A stretch of 64,000 nucleotides of DNA from Desulfovibrio desulfuricans (lineage in GTDB: Bacteria; Desulfobacterota; Desulfovibrionia; Desulfovibrionales; Desulfovibrionaceae): the NCBI GenBank assembly GCA_015062205.1, contig SUVB01000018.1:38990-102989 (forward strand), read 5' to 3'. The position numbers and the translations under genes were made by a program. Position 1 is the stretch's first letter; each line of letters begins with the position of its first letter. Below the pieces are notes generated by a model. The model did no database searches. It saw only the letters and a program-made list of their open reading frames with translations, and was not told where the DNA came from. This document shows positions 11,101-18,948 of this stretch, piece by piece.

Positions 11101-11807
11101 TGCAGGCATACTTGAAGGCCAGGCGTAACGGACTTCCACGTTATTCCGTGGATGTGGTGATGGAGACTCTTTTTGGCAGGGACTTTGAGGAAGAGGCTGC
11201 CTCTTACGGAAACAATGCCACGGAAACCGAAGCGCGCGAAGTTCTTGCCCAGGCGTGGGTCAGCAGCACGGCGCGGTTCAATGACAGACCGCCTTCATTC
11301 TTCGTGGACTTCTGGAATGACGTGTACCGCACATTCAATGACGAGCTGGTGCGGGCTATTGGTGAACACGGCTATGACAACATTGACATGTTCAACGGGC
11401 TTGTGCCTCCCTTCCTTGACGAAAAGCGCGACGAAGCCATCCGCCGAAATGAAGAGGCCTTGCAGGAGGCCAAGCGCAAGGCAGATGAGGCTCTGCGCAA
11501 CCACCCGGATTTCAAGGAAGTGCCCAGCGACATGCGCGATAAATTCCGTGCGCTCGGCATTGATATTCTGTATAATACAACTGACACAACGCTATCCTTC
11601 CGCAACAGAGCGCAAACTATTCCTGCTTTCTCTCGCCTCTTTATGTATGACAGCAGGGGCATGGGCGGAAGTCTCTATAGGATGAAAGAAATACTCAAGA
11701 GCCGCTACGGAGCACAATTCACCAAGGCATGGAGTGAGCATGGCGGTGCGTGGTGGCATGTCCAGGCCAGCGTTAACCTCAACGACCTGTACGAATTACT
11801 GGCATAA
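5175..11807 (+). CDS. Giant DarB-like antirestriction/polyvalent protein: N6-adenine methyltransferase + SNF2-type helicase
   Basis: 2210 aa. MTase motif I VLDPCCGAGIFSG and motif IV SAIGNVPFG; helicase Walker A GFGTGLGKSFTAL, DESH box (SIITDESHFFKNS), helicase C motif QRNGRGVRQGN. Size and domain order match phage P1 DarB as recalled. Confidence 0.85.
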   Translation: MKTYEFRIGMREGCRGVDTPVLQWDAQGIDAFTSGTAVLLMEVEAWDEIPDSEPYVSKGGEDALYQFFIDWLSESLDMRGKPIDGSRFSPRQLYEALSRGWQYGFAVDGEVPQGPEGGDIVEPGLDSYESATAALKNIQGESSMHGILERTSTPNIESEVRAASTFSELKNILLRAFGAVLPPQADEYKDENSDYGLKVRGVKARERINAQCRDILERVNGDPAALTEADKEVLRQYSGRGGTSDNSQYEYYTPKHVAEGAWDAMKANGFVNGNVLDPCCGAGIFSGTKPAGVVVSGNDIDPVGSGVAALLNPGDAISTRSFEDVVMNTEDDTFDSAIGNVPFGNARGASMHLDPAYKNEKSIERYFLLRALDKIRPGGLAVFVCPVNIVGARGGKWSQFRIALSKKAEFLGAHKLPSKTFAAQGTNTVVDVVVLRKHGRDLLNRLKADEIPLDTLKEANVVWEEFISGKYWQGEGRKFIMGRYVPRVPGDRFSREIVDGDIDDMSLKRNLARRFQSRINWDILNAAEPILRAYQEGDRRSIDGEAYELRNGEWVKVETVSKVTDIDPAKFGVSSVEELGALLNDPAGALRLSLDNAFAAFKAYPELLSQQQKNAVEFAMSQSRDDMREQAYRGSILGAMLVKLGADEQGGEDVDARRKALQEAITSEIERFGHPANNPKLSLTGTSSRAFGVFMNAVDTKGNFSDLLAGKLDKTSARGYVEDNVADIVSYLQRSKGDQVELEDVQALYKGTATIGNLGDLAGIEGVSITAEGMLQPASLYCAGDVVGKMASLTEAIAQTDDARLKTQFRKQIDEMNRKIQRVGTEDITFGLQNKWFSKQYILDFLHDNGYPNAVFGEYREVDYQEDDGTVTKKEQFVEDLQSQDGKFFIYGVGSWHRKPEKFVAQFEKYLNGENITSNEQERIAEYKDEARRIEGAFDAWMKQHLDIDELTEQYNLKFNGWVPVEYDTGPLDIDDIVSGNITPHTYQCAEVRRLSEQGAGICGFGTGLGKSFTALAMAGYNFKHGRAKRTCIVVPSSVLENWYHEARVFYNEGYMRSNVLFVGLEPVIDKNGNVERRAILDENGQPKTGKDGQPIMQDVVRFAKGKEDVYEAMWKIPQSNYSLVVMTKEKFESIPIKPETMREYTNEMVSRHLMSEKEADALESKGAKKRRSYQDDVKQIRLEGEYSNAGSAKKGELPYLEDMGFDSIITDESHFFKNSLKGGKRTQGITYVPNPVPSNIAIDMSIKTAWLRRKNGGRGVYGLTATPVTNSPIEIFNMLNLVCPKEEFEAKNIYTVDDFVRFFGDIQQKPRATVSTEIKWSDTLVGFKNLSGLRGMFSKYVNIKTVKDVDDEIHVPSAVDVEEQVEMTTEQAEAYEGLRKQAAAATKTRTGKKGEASIFSIMRNMDRCTTDMDLFKRQMTFVFSDVHKDKMQAFVPKLPTQFTVQETDEDTGEKYPVTYDFEPQLVDNGAGTFSLIVHEQHEEAVLRALREFGIDESETTHPLTPKYAKLIENLKKHLDVGGKQIVFTEEKSQHQKLKRILVHNLPIVDAQVAIINAEDASGDKLDKISKAYNSGSVKIVIANKKAEVGVNLQKGTTAIHHLTLPWTPASIDQRNGRGVRQGNTVESVDVYYYEGKGTFDAYRKQLLQAKAGWIGALLTGKDARAENADVSTNEEMLAVLTGTLDEYRAHKAEEEKRRANAARDLLVNRLRQLASIQTALSTLDERRQRAQNAADAEVQNQEARVRRYEAQGMEESALKKARQTLEKLKAKAAGINAKYDTERQKSEAQRKMITGILRQAEKQGDLPFDAALIDHPENCLVTLDSGMYAVGEFLEFPEDNDNPYAYHRRPVGVYRITGVRQDTRMLELEGVMRDDRQTIDTVKLSSYAKKVSYSASEIALKRLLTGNMPYHKLATSGLTRQQFEENRENASINTVGGAFVQDRSGAMLLVTRDVPENMHLVWPEPQDADFRKQAMQAYLKARRNGLPRYSVDVVMETLFGRDFEEEAASYGNNATETEAREVLAQAWVSSTARFNDRPPSFFVDFWNDVYRTFNDELVRAIGEHGYDNIDMFNGLVPPFLDEKRDEAIRRNEEALQEAKRKADEALRNHPDFKEVPSDMRDKFRALGIDILYNTTDTTLSFRNRAQTIPAFSRLFMYDSRGMGGSLYRMKEILKSRYGAQFTKAWSEHGGAWWHVQASVNLNDLYELLA

Positions 11808-11819
11808 CGGAGAAGAACC

Positions 11820-12260
11820 ATGTCGCTGATATTTTACAAGCCGAGCATTGAAGAGCTTGCACCCCTGAAGGACGAGGCCACAAAGAACGGTCAGGTCTCC
11901 GAGGCTGAATGGTTGCAGAAAATGTCCGACACTATCGCCGGGCTTATCCGTAATGACCCGCGCAGATACCGTGCTTATGGCCCCTACTGGTGGACGCTCA
12001 AGCGCATCCTCATAGACCGCGGCCATACGGAGTTTGGCGACAGTCTGGACGCGGAATGGCTGGAATATGTGGACTATGGCAACCCCGTCTGGAATCTGTT
12101 GGCCTGCTGGGTCTATGGGGAGGTGGCCATGGATGGTGGGCTGATGTATTCCAACCACCATGTGATCACCTTTGTGCCGGAATCCGAGGATGACGGAGAG
12201 GCAGACGACCGTGAATACACCCTTGTCGATGACGAGGTCGAATCTCTGGCAATCGGGTAG
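11820..12260 (+). CDS. Hypothetical phage protein
   Basis: 146-aa ORF between the DarB-like and portal genes with short intergenic gaps. Confidence 0.55.
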   Translation: MSLIFYKPSIEELAPLKDEATKNGQVSEAEWLQKMSDTIAGLIRNDPRRYRAYGPYWWTLKRILIDRGHTEFGDSLDAEWLEYVDYGNPVWNLLACWVYGEVAMDGGLMYSNHHVITFVPESEDDGEADDREYTLVDDEVESLAIG

Positions 12261-12265
12261 CAGCC

Positions 12266-13969
12266 ATGCGCACAAACAAGAGGACGCGACAGGAGAGGCA
12301 GCGTGTCGATGGTGTTCTGTTCGGCATCCCGTCTCCCGCAAGCATTGTGACCGCCAGCGATACGGGTAATACGTCGCTTGAGGCGATGTACCCCGGCTGG
12401 GCCAGCGTGGGGCAACGTGAAGCCGTCATGGTCGGACTGCCCGCCACCGGCGCCGCGTATTTCGCAGGCGGTGCAGGTGCGAATACGGTCGAAAATGCCT
12501 GGGCAAGCCTTTTGGGTGTCGCTTCCGGCGGGGATGAAGTTCCCCTGAAGCATGTCCTGCCGGAGGAGCGGTCTGCCCGATACGCAGTGCTGCGCCTCAT
12601 GGCGAAAGATCCCACCATTGATTCGGCCATCAAGATGCACATCTCGAATGCATTGAGTTCCAAGTCGGACACGGTTGAAAGCGTGTATATCAAGCCGGCC
12701 GACGCTGACGGCAAGCCGAACAAGATTGTTGATGACCTGCGCGCCACACTCATGCCCATCATCAAAAAGGATGCGAACGAATGGGCCAGGAAGGCGGCCG
12801 TGTACGGCTCATGCTTCGGGCGCGTCTATGGCAAGCAGGGCGTGGGCATCCAGAGTGTGCGATGCGATTTCCATACCCATCCGCGCTTCATCCAAAAATT
12901 TGAAAAGGGCGGGCGGTTGGCCGGCTATACGGCCACCTATCAGGGAGCAAGCTCCTATGCGCGCCAGTTGCGGCTTCTTCCGCCGTGGACATTTGTCGGG
13001 TTTGAGATTCCCGAATGGTGGGATTCGGAGAACATAGAGCCAATCAATGTGGGCGGCATCCCCGTTGACCTGTCCGTGGAAGACCCGGCTATTGAAGGAC
13101 TGGTAGAATCGCAGGAATACGGCACGTCGCTGATTGCCACCGCTTACGGGCCGTGGATGGATTTGCTTGATGCCATCTGCTCCCTCAAAATGTCCCGACG
13201 CAATGCGGCCCGGCTGGAGCGCATCATTGGGGTGAACACGGGAAAGCTCGACCCGGAGCGCGCGGCTCGGTATCTGGATCAGATTGCGGAGCGCGTGACA
13301 AACGCCTCGAACGATATTCAGACGCAATCCTATCTGCATGGTACCGTGCAGACGGTGGTCAACCACATTCTGCCCAATTTCACAGACAAGGGCGGCATTC
13401 AGGTTGAGGCTGTGCAGGGTTCGCCTGACATAAATGGCTTGGAGGACGTGCTCTTCCAGGTGAAGCGTCTTGGTGGCGCCATAGGTGTTGATCCCTCACT
13501 TCTGGGCTTTGGCGACTTCCTTTCCGGCGGGCTTGGGGACGGCGGCTATTTTCGCATGTCCATCATGGCCGCCGTAAAGGCCGACCTGCTGCGAAAGGCC
13601 ATCAAAAACGGCATTCATCGTCTCTGTGAAATTCACGTCGCCTACAAGTACGGCAAGGTTTTCCTGCCAGATGAATGCCCGTGGGAAATTGGCTTCAACA
13701 GCGTCAGCACGGCCATTGAGCGTGAGGAGCAGGAATCGCTGGAGGCCCGGACGAACGCCATTGGCGGCATTATCGGATCTTTCGGCGTGATAGATCAGGA
13801 ATTTTCCATCGCGGACAAACGCGAGTTGGCGCGCGAGGTATGGAAGATGCTGCGCTTGGATGAAGACGCCTTTGAGCGGGTATTCCCCAAGGAAAAGGCG
13901 AAAGCAGCGGAGGAAGCTGCCGCAGCCCTCGCCGCCGGAGATGGCGGTGGAGAGGGTGAGGAATTTTAG
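12266..13969 (+). CDS. Phage portal protein (T4/P1-like)
   Basis: 567 aa; portal-like features (LRLMAKDPTIDSAIKMHISNALS; QVKRLGGAIGVDPSLLGFGDFLSGGLGDGGYFRMSI). Confidence 0.75.
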   Translation: MRTNKRTRQERQRVDGVLFGIPSPASIVTASDTGNTSLEAMYPGWASVGQREAVMVGLPATGAAYFAGGAGANTVENAWASLLGVASGGDEVPLKHVLPEERSARYAVLRLMAKDPTIDSAIKMHISNALSSKSDTVESVYIKPADADGKPNKIVDDLRATLMPIIKKDANEWARKAAVYGSCFGRVYGKQGVGIQSVRCDFHTHPRFIQKFEKGGRLAGYTATYQGASSYARQLRLLPPWTFVGFEIPEWWDSENIEPINVGGIPVDLSVEDPAIEGLVESQEYGTSLIATAYGPWMDLLDAICSLKMSRRNAARLERIIGVNTGKLDPERAARYLDQIAERVTNASNDIQTQSYLHGTVQTVVNHILPNFTDKGGIQVEAVQGSPDINGLEDVLFQVKRLGGAIGVDPSLLGFGDFLSGGLGDGGYFRMSIMAAVKADLLRKAIKNGIHRLCEIHVAYKYGKVFLPDECPWEIGFNSVSTAIEREEQESLEARTNAIGGIIGSFGVIDQEFSIADKRELAREVWKMLRLDEDAFERVFPKEKAKAAEEAAAALAAGDGGGEGEEF

Positions 13970-13975
13970 GAGGCC

Positions 13976-14980
13976 ATGGCCATGAGCGAACTTATCAAAT
14001 GCTCCTTTTCCCTGCTGGACACCCGGCGCAAGTACACCGGCCGGCATCGGCAGTACATGATCGACAATGCCCGCGGCATCTGCTACTCGCCCGCCACGCG
14101 GGAGAGGATACAGAACCGCGAAGCCCTTGGGTTCTATGGACACGGGCGAAGGATTCTGTGCCGCAAAATGGACATCGAGGAAGTGGATGTGATTACGTTG
14201 CCAGACGGCCAGCAGGCCATGGTCAGCAACGTGCCAAGCAATGTCACGACGAAATTTGATGTCGCGGAAGACGGCACCGTGAGCCATTCCCAAGAGATTC
14301 TCGATACCGAGACGGGGAGAATTGTCTCCGGGCTCAACGCCTCGAAAGTCGGAGGCTTTTCGTGGGCCTGCCCAGGTAAGGACGGCGGCACAAAGCGTCC
14401 GACTTTGCTCACAGGGTTCAGTGGTTTCGATTATGTGTTGTCGCCTGGCTTTTCCGCAAACCGCGGCTATGTGCTCGAATCAGCCCGCGGCGACATGGTG
14501 CTTGAGAGCGTCGCAGCAATCGTCGGAAACGACAAGCGGGCAGAGCAGCTTGTGGCAGGCTGGCGTTTGGAGCTGCATGACCACATGGATGAACTGGAAG
14601 ATGCCGTATTCGAGAGCCAGCGCCGATACTTCGAACTGGAAGGCCGGCATCGGGCGTTGGAGAATAATCTGGACACAGTGAAAGCGGAGGCGGAGGCGGC
14701 GCGCAACGCCCTGGCCGAGGAGAAGGAGAAATTCGCGCATGTTCTCGGCAGGATTGCCGACAGCCTGCCGTTCTTCATCCCCGAAAACGTCATGCACGAG
14801 ATGTTGAATGGCGACTTCACGCGCGCGCAGGCCGTATTCGAAAGCGCCGCGTTGGTGGATTACTCCCAGTACCCCCTTGGGGGGAGACGCAGGGACGCCA
14901 CCGCACCCGCAACGCCTGCAGCCAGCCACCAGGAGCCGGAATATGGCACCGCCTCCTACGGCTTTGAACTCAACCTGTGA
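13976..14980 (+). CDS. Putative phage prohead protease/scaffold-like head processing protein
   Basis: 334 aa; N-terminal conserved globular part (YSPATRERIQNREALGFYGHGRR), then a coiled coil (ELEDAVFESQRRYFELEGRHRALENNLDTVKAEAEAARNALAEEKEKF); directly downstream of the portal. Confidence 0.5.
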   Translation: MAMSELIKCSFSLLDTRRKYTGRHRQYMIDNARGICYSPATRERIQNREALGFYGHGRRILCRKMDIEEVDVITLPDGQQAMVSNVPSNVTTKFDVAEDGTVSHSQEILDTETGRIVSGLNASKVGGFSWACPGKDGGTKRPTLLTGFSGFDYVLSPGFSANRGYVLESARGDMVLESVAAIVGNDKRAEQLVAGWRLELHDHMDELEDAVFESQRRYFELEGRHRALENNLDTVKAEAEAARNALAEEKEKFAHVLGRIADSLPFFIPENVMHEMLNGDFTRAQAVFESAALVDYSQYPLGGRRRDATAPATPAASHQEPEYGTASYGFELNL

Positions 14981-15004
14981 GACAGGCCAATCGGCATGAT
15001 GCAT

Positions 15005-15029
15005 AAAGGCCGCGAATCCCGCGGCCTTT
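15005..15029. terminator. Bidirectional intrinsic terminator between the head module and convergent antirepressor gene
   Basis: AAAGGCCGCG-AATCC-CGCGGCCTTT hairpin, followed by a T-run (CTGTTTTTTT). Confidence 0.75.
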
Positions 15030-15051
15030 CCTGTTTTTTTGAATTTGAGCA

Positions 15052-15981
15052 CTACCTCCAGCGCAAGGGTAAGAGATTTTCAACATCGTGCAGGAAGGCG
15101 AACAATCCGCGAGCCATCTCGAAATCGGGGCGAATTTCCAAGGGCCTCGGAACGACATTCAACAGCCAGTCGTGGATGATGGAGCTGGTGTTCCATCTGG
15201 TGGTGCCGAAACGGTCGTCATCCAACAATGCAGCCCCCTCGACTGCCAGATCCCGAAGAGTGCGATCTGTCTGTGCGCGGAGGGCTTCAACCTTTTCGAG
15301 GAAGCGAACAAATTTTTCTCTGTTTGTGTCAGGCTTCGGCATCGATAAGGCTTCCGGCTGGGGCAGCGCCTTTTGCTTAGGTTCAATATCCAGCCGCACC
15401 AGATAGGCCACAGCTTCGGCAAGACGGCACTGCGGAAGCTGGCAGTAGCGGGCAATGCGGAAGTGGTTGTTGAAGCGGCTCCAGATTTGGGGATATAAGC
15501 CGCGCCCCTTGCGCTGTGCTTCGGGCAGGGACTCCACCTTGGCCTTGACGATGTTCTGCAACGTGCATTGCTGCTCCGGCGTCAAAGGCGCGTCGGAAGA
15601 GGGCAGAGTGGACGGCGCCGTAATGGGGCGTTCGGCGCGGCCCTTCGTCCAGTAGTCCCACAGGGCGTCGTCGCACTCACGCTGGTACAACTCAATGCGC
15701 GGGCGAAGTTCGGGCTTGACCTTGCGAGGATTGATGGATGCGAGGAAGGCAGGCAGTTTTCGGACGGGCAGGCAGGTTGTCTCCTGTTCGCCACCTTCGG
15801 AAGGTGTGGCGATTATCACCACCCCCCAACGTTCCTTGCTGGCGCGTAGCTTTGTGGCTTGTGCCCGCCAATCCATGCCCATATTCTCAATGATAGGCTT
15901 AACGGGCGCGAATGGCTCGCCGTGATAGTCAATGCAGAAAATCATGTCGCCGTGAAATTGGACGGGGGAAAGCTGGCACAT
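15052..15981 (-). CDS. Phage antirepressor, P22_AR N-terminal domain family
   Basis: MCQLSPVQFHGDMIFCIDYHGEPFAPVKPIIENMGMDWRAQATKLRASKERWGVVIIATPSEGGEQETTCLPVRKLPAFLASINPRKV is a typical P22_AR_N signature; start chosen at the internal Met. Confidence 0.85.
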   Translation of the reverse strand: MCQLSPVQFHGDMIFCIDYHGEPFAPVKPIIENMGMDWRAQATKLRASKERWGVVIIATPSEGGEQETTCLPVRKLPAFLASINPRKVKPELRPRIELYQRECDDALWDYWTKGRAERPITAPSTLPSSDAPLTPEQQCTLQNIVKAKVESLPEAQRKGRGLYPQIWSRFNNHFRIARYCQLPQCRLAEAVAYLVRLDIEPKQKALPQPEALSMPKPDTNREKFVRFLEKVEALRAQTDRTLRDLAVEGAALLDDDRFGTTRWNTSSIIHDWLLNVVPRPLEIRPDFEMARGLFAFLHDVENLLPLRWR

Positions 15982-16213
15982 AATAAACCTCTTGTGTTTT
16001 TTCGATTGCCCCTTGCCAAAAAGCAAAGCCGGGAGCTCGAAAGCGCACAAGAACGCCCAGGCCTATTCCCCTTACGGGTTTTGTATTAGCCTACTCCCGG
16101 CAACAACAGCCGTATGCCCCTCACTGGGCACAAAAATAGCCTTGGCTTTCGGGAAAGGCGTCCGTCTTGTGTGGAGTTTTCGAGGCTCCGTGTAACCACC
16201 ATGCCCGAAAAAA

Positions 16214-16235
16214 GAGGGGGCCGTCAAGCCCCCTC
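16214..16235 (-). terminator. Intrinsic terminator for the 16256-16807 gene
   Basis: On the minus strand GAGGGGGC-TTGACG-GCCCCCTC followed by TTTTTTC. Confidence 0.7.
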
Positions 16236-16255
16236 CCATCAAACAACCCGATGAT

Positions 16256-16807
16256 TCAATTAAAATTAAAATCTCCAGTCTCTTTTTCTATGGAATCTAA
16301 TTCTATAGCAATACACTCTATATCTTGTGATTGATATATGTTAATTCCCCATCCATTTTTTGTGTCACTATATGTAAAATATATAATATTTCCTTTATTC
16401 TTCGCTACAAGGCGTGGTATCTTAAAATTATTAATAAATTTTTGTATAAACCCTTTTCTTGTGCCTTTTGCATTAAATAACAACTCCAAATCATAAAATT
16501 CAATATGAATTATTGAATTGGTTTTTCTATCATGTATTGCTCTTATTGCACTTAATTCTGTTGGTAAAACTTGATTTTTATACTTATTATATTTTTCTTT
16601 ATCTATAAAACAGTCATAATAATTGTAGTCAACATATACAAGTCCTAATTTCTCTGCAGCTAATTTGAATTCATTTAGCGACATCCCCAAACGCAAGCCT
16701 TTTATTGATGGGCCTACTTGTTCTGCTTTTGCATTGGAAGAAATTGATATAAAAGAAAGAAATACAATTAAACACACCAAAATAATTGGCGAAATTCTCT
16801 CTCTCAT
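16256..16807 (-). CDS. Small secreted protein of unknown function (AT-rich)
   Basis: 183 aa with N-terminal signal peptide (SPIILVCLIVFLSFISISSNAKAEQ); markedly AT-rich compared with flanks. Confidence 0.6.
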   Translation of the reverse strand: MRERISPIILVCLIVFLSFISISSNAKAEQVGPSIKGLRLGMSLNEFKLAAEKLGLVYVDYNYYDCFIDKEKYNKYKNQVLPTELSAIRAIHDRKTNSIIHIEFYDLELLFNAKGTRKGFIQKFINNFKIPRLVAKNKGNIIYFTYSDTKNGWGINIYQSQDIECIAIELDSIEKETGDFNFN

Positions 16808-17123
16808 GGCTTTGCTCCCTCGGACGTTTTGCGGCGCAATACGCCAATAAAGGTTTTGCGATATTTAGCTTAAGCCGACCGGGAAGGCAAGGCCCGCAGG
16901 GGGGGGATCCGCTATCTGTAAGATAAAATGACTTGCGCTTCGGTGTGACAATTATCTGGAGGATAAACCAGCTGATGCAGCACAAACCCACTGGGAGGAC
17001 ACATTTGGAAAAAGGGGAACAGATGGGGTAACAATTCAGAAATGTCCTCATTTAATTATATGATTATAGGTAGATAGAGCAAAGAAGTGGTAGCCCCCCT
17101 TGCTACCAATTTTGCTTAAAAGT

Positions 17124-17167
17124 AAGCCTCGCATGGGCATAACACCCTGCGAGGCTTGCTTTTTTAT
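17124..17167 (+). terminator. Intrinsic terminator-like hairpin with no annotated upstream + strand gene
   Basis: AAGCCTCGCA ... TGCGAGGCTT stem followed by GCTTTTTTATT. Confidence 0.6.
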
Positions 17168-17215
17168 TGAACTTTTCCCGCATCCAGACTTAATAGCTAT
17201 CCCTCCGAGAAAATT

Positions 17216-17265
17216 GTTGGTATTCTGTTGGCATCCTGAGCGTGAGACCAAGGGCTGTTGGTATC
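17216..17265. repeat. Three direct copies of TGTTGGYAT (possible integrase arm-type sites)
   Basis: TGTTGGTAT 17216-17224, TGTTGGCAT 17227-17235, TGTTGGTAT 17257-17265. Confidence 0.5.
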
Positions 17266-17443
17266 GCGCAAACCTCATACCTTAAGTTCATCAGCACGCA
17301 CGAACATACGACGGTATAGGCCCGCAAAGCGTTTGAGCCTGCAGGGGCAGACATGGACATACCGTCATGCGTTACTCAAGCCTCCATAACTCAGTCAGCG
17401 CTGTCGCATGCCGTCACCATCAAGATTGACGTTTGCTTTTCTC

Positions 17444-18193
17444 CTATCGCCCTGCAGGGACAGTTCGCACCCCCTTGGCGCTCAAAGGAATGTTGGTCTC
17501 CAGATTCTTGATGGCACGGACGGACGTAAACATTGGCTCTGTCTTTTTCCGAAACTCCCGTGCCTGCCTGGAAGCGGCATAGGCCTCATAGGCAGCCTGG
17601 TCACGATACAACTCCATTGTATGGATGATGTTGGGATAGTCATGCTCCGCTGTCACATATATGCCCAGGACGCCATCGTCCTCATCTACGGCGCGGATGG
17701 CCTCTGCTGTTGCCAGATGCTGGTATTGGGCAAGCTTTTCAGGCAGTACCTCATAACGGTGCATGAACACAACGGTGGCTGTGCCGTTATCCTTCTGCTC
17801 CAGGGCGATGCCGTTGGCCTCCAGAATGCGGAGCTTCTTCAGTATGGGCAGCCTTGCGGCGCGGTATTCCTGAAACGCCTCGCTGGTACTATGGATGCGA
17901 TAGGCCTCATAGCTTTCGTAAATTTCCAGCAGACGCATCAGATTCCGGTTCGTGACGTCAATGCCTCCGTAGAGCGCATACGTGCCGGATTCCCCGGCCG
18001 CCTGCGGGCCGACCGTCTTTGCCGCGATTGCGCCCAAGGCCTGCATATTCCCCGGCGTGGATTCCACTACTGCCCAATGCACCATGGGCATGTTGCCCTC
18101 CGGAGTGCGGAGCGGATGCGCACCCGCATATGAGCTTGCCATCAGGATACCTCCCAGACAGAACAGCAGGCTTTTCTTCCATAGCGCTTTCAT
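17444..18193 (-). CDS. Secreted antibiotic biosynthesis monooxygenase (ABM)/quinol monooxygenase-like protein
   Basis: 249 aa with signal peptide; two ABM-like halves (AAKTVGPQAAGESGTYALYGGID...; ENGIALEQKDNGTATVVFMHRYEVLPEKLAQYQHLATAEAIRAV). Confidence 0.6.
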   Translation of the reverse strand: MKALWKKSLLFCLGGILMASSYAGAHPLRTPEGNMPMVHWAVVESTPGNMQALGAIAAKTVGPQAAGESGTYALYGGIDVTNRNLMRLLEIYESYEAYRIHSTSEAFQEYRAARLPILKKLRILEANGIALEQKDNGTATVVFMHRYEVLPEKLAQYQHLATAEAIRAVDEDDGVLGIYVTAEHDYPNIIHTMELYRDQAAYEAYAASRQAREFRKKTEPMFTSVRAIKNLETNIPLSAKGVRTVPAGR

Positions 18194-18354
18194 GATGAAA
18201 CCTCCATCTTCAATCCCAAAGTCGACATCCTCTCGCCGGCGCGTCTCGGCGGCATATCAGGCATAGTCCGGCAAAAAACATGACAGGGACGATTCCCTCC
18301 GGCTGCAAAATTCTGTTGCGTCACATGCCAGTGGTCATTGGAGCGCGCAGCGCC

Positions 18355-18933
18355 CTATGGCAGCTTTCGATTTTGCTTATACGCCTTGCCCAATTCCAGG
18401 CATTTTCCCGCCACTGCCCCTGTTTTTATGTAACTGTAGGTTGGCATTTCAAAGAGGATCGGCTTGAGTTGTTCATAGTCAATCTTGCCTGAAGCATCAA
18501 GCATCGTTTCGTTGACATGCGTATGTGATATGGAACAAATGAAATTTTCAAAGGAGTCAATTTCATAGATGTCAACTACGTCACATTCCATGACAAGGTC
18601 TGCGTCATCAATGACCGGGGTGCCGCCATCGCCAAGATGATAATCGAATACAGCGGATTTGTCTGTTTTTTTGCCGCTCACAGTGCCGACATAATCAGCT
18701 CGCTGCAGTATAGCCTCATTCACCAAATTAACGGACAGTTTTTTGCTTTCCTTCACAACTGCATTGGTGTAATGTGCCGAGTGCATGCTGATGAGCAATT
18801 TGTGATGGCTCACAATGCCGACATGTCCAACAAGCATCCAATTCACTTTTCCGGAAAAATCAACAGTGCCGACCACTGCCGTTGGTGTAGGGTACAGGGC
18901 GAATACAGGACCAATATCTTTTTTCTTAATCAT
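18355..18933 (-). CDS. Flavin reductase-like (flavoredoxin family) protein
   Basis: 192 aa; PTAVVGTVDFSGKVNWMLVGHVGIVSHHKLLISMHSAHYTNAVVKESKKLSVNLV, typical of flavoredoxin/flavin reductase-like domain. Confidence 0.75.
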   Translation of the reverse strand: MIKKKDIGPVFALYPTPTAVVGTVDFSGKVNWMLVGHVGIVSHHKLLISMHSAHYTNAVVKESKKLSVNLVNEAILQRADYVGTVSGKKTDKSAVFDYHLGDGGTPVIDDADLVMECDVVDIYEIDSFENFICSISHTHVNETMLDASGKIDYEQLKPILFEMPTYSYIKTGAVAGKCLELGKAYKQNRKLP

Positions 18934-18948
18934 TGTCTGTTCCTTATG

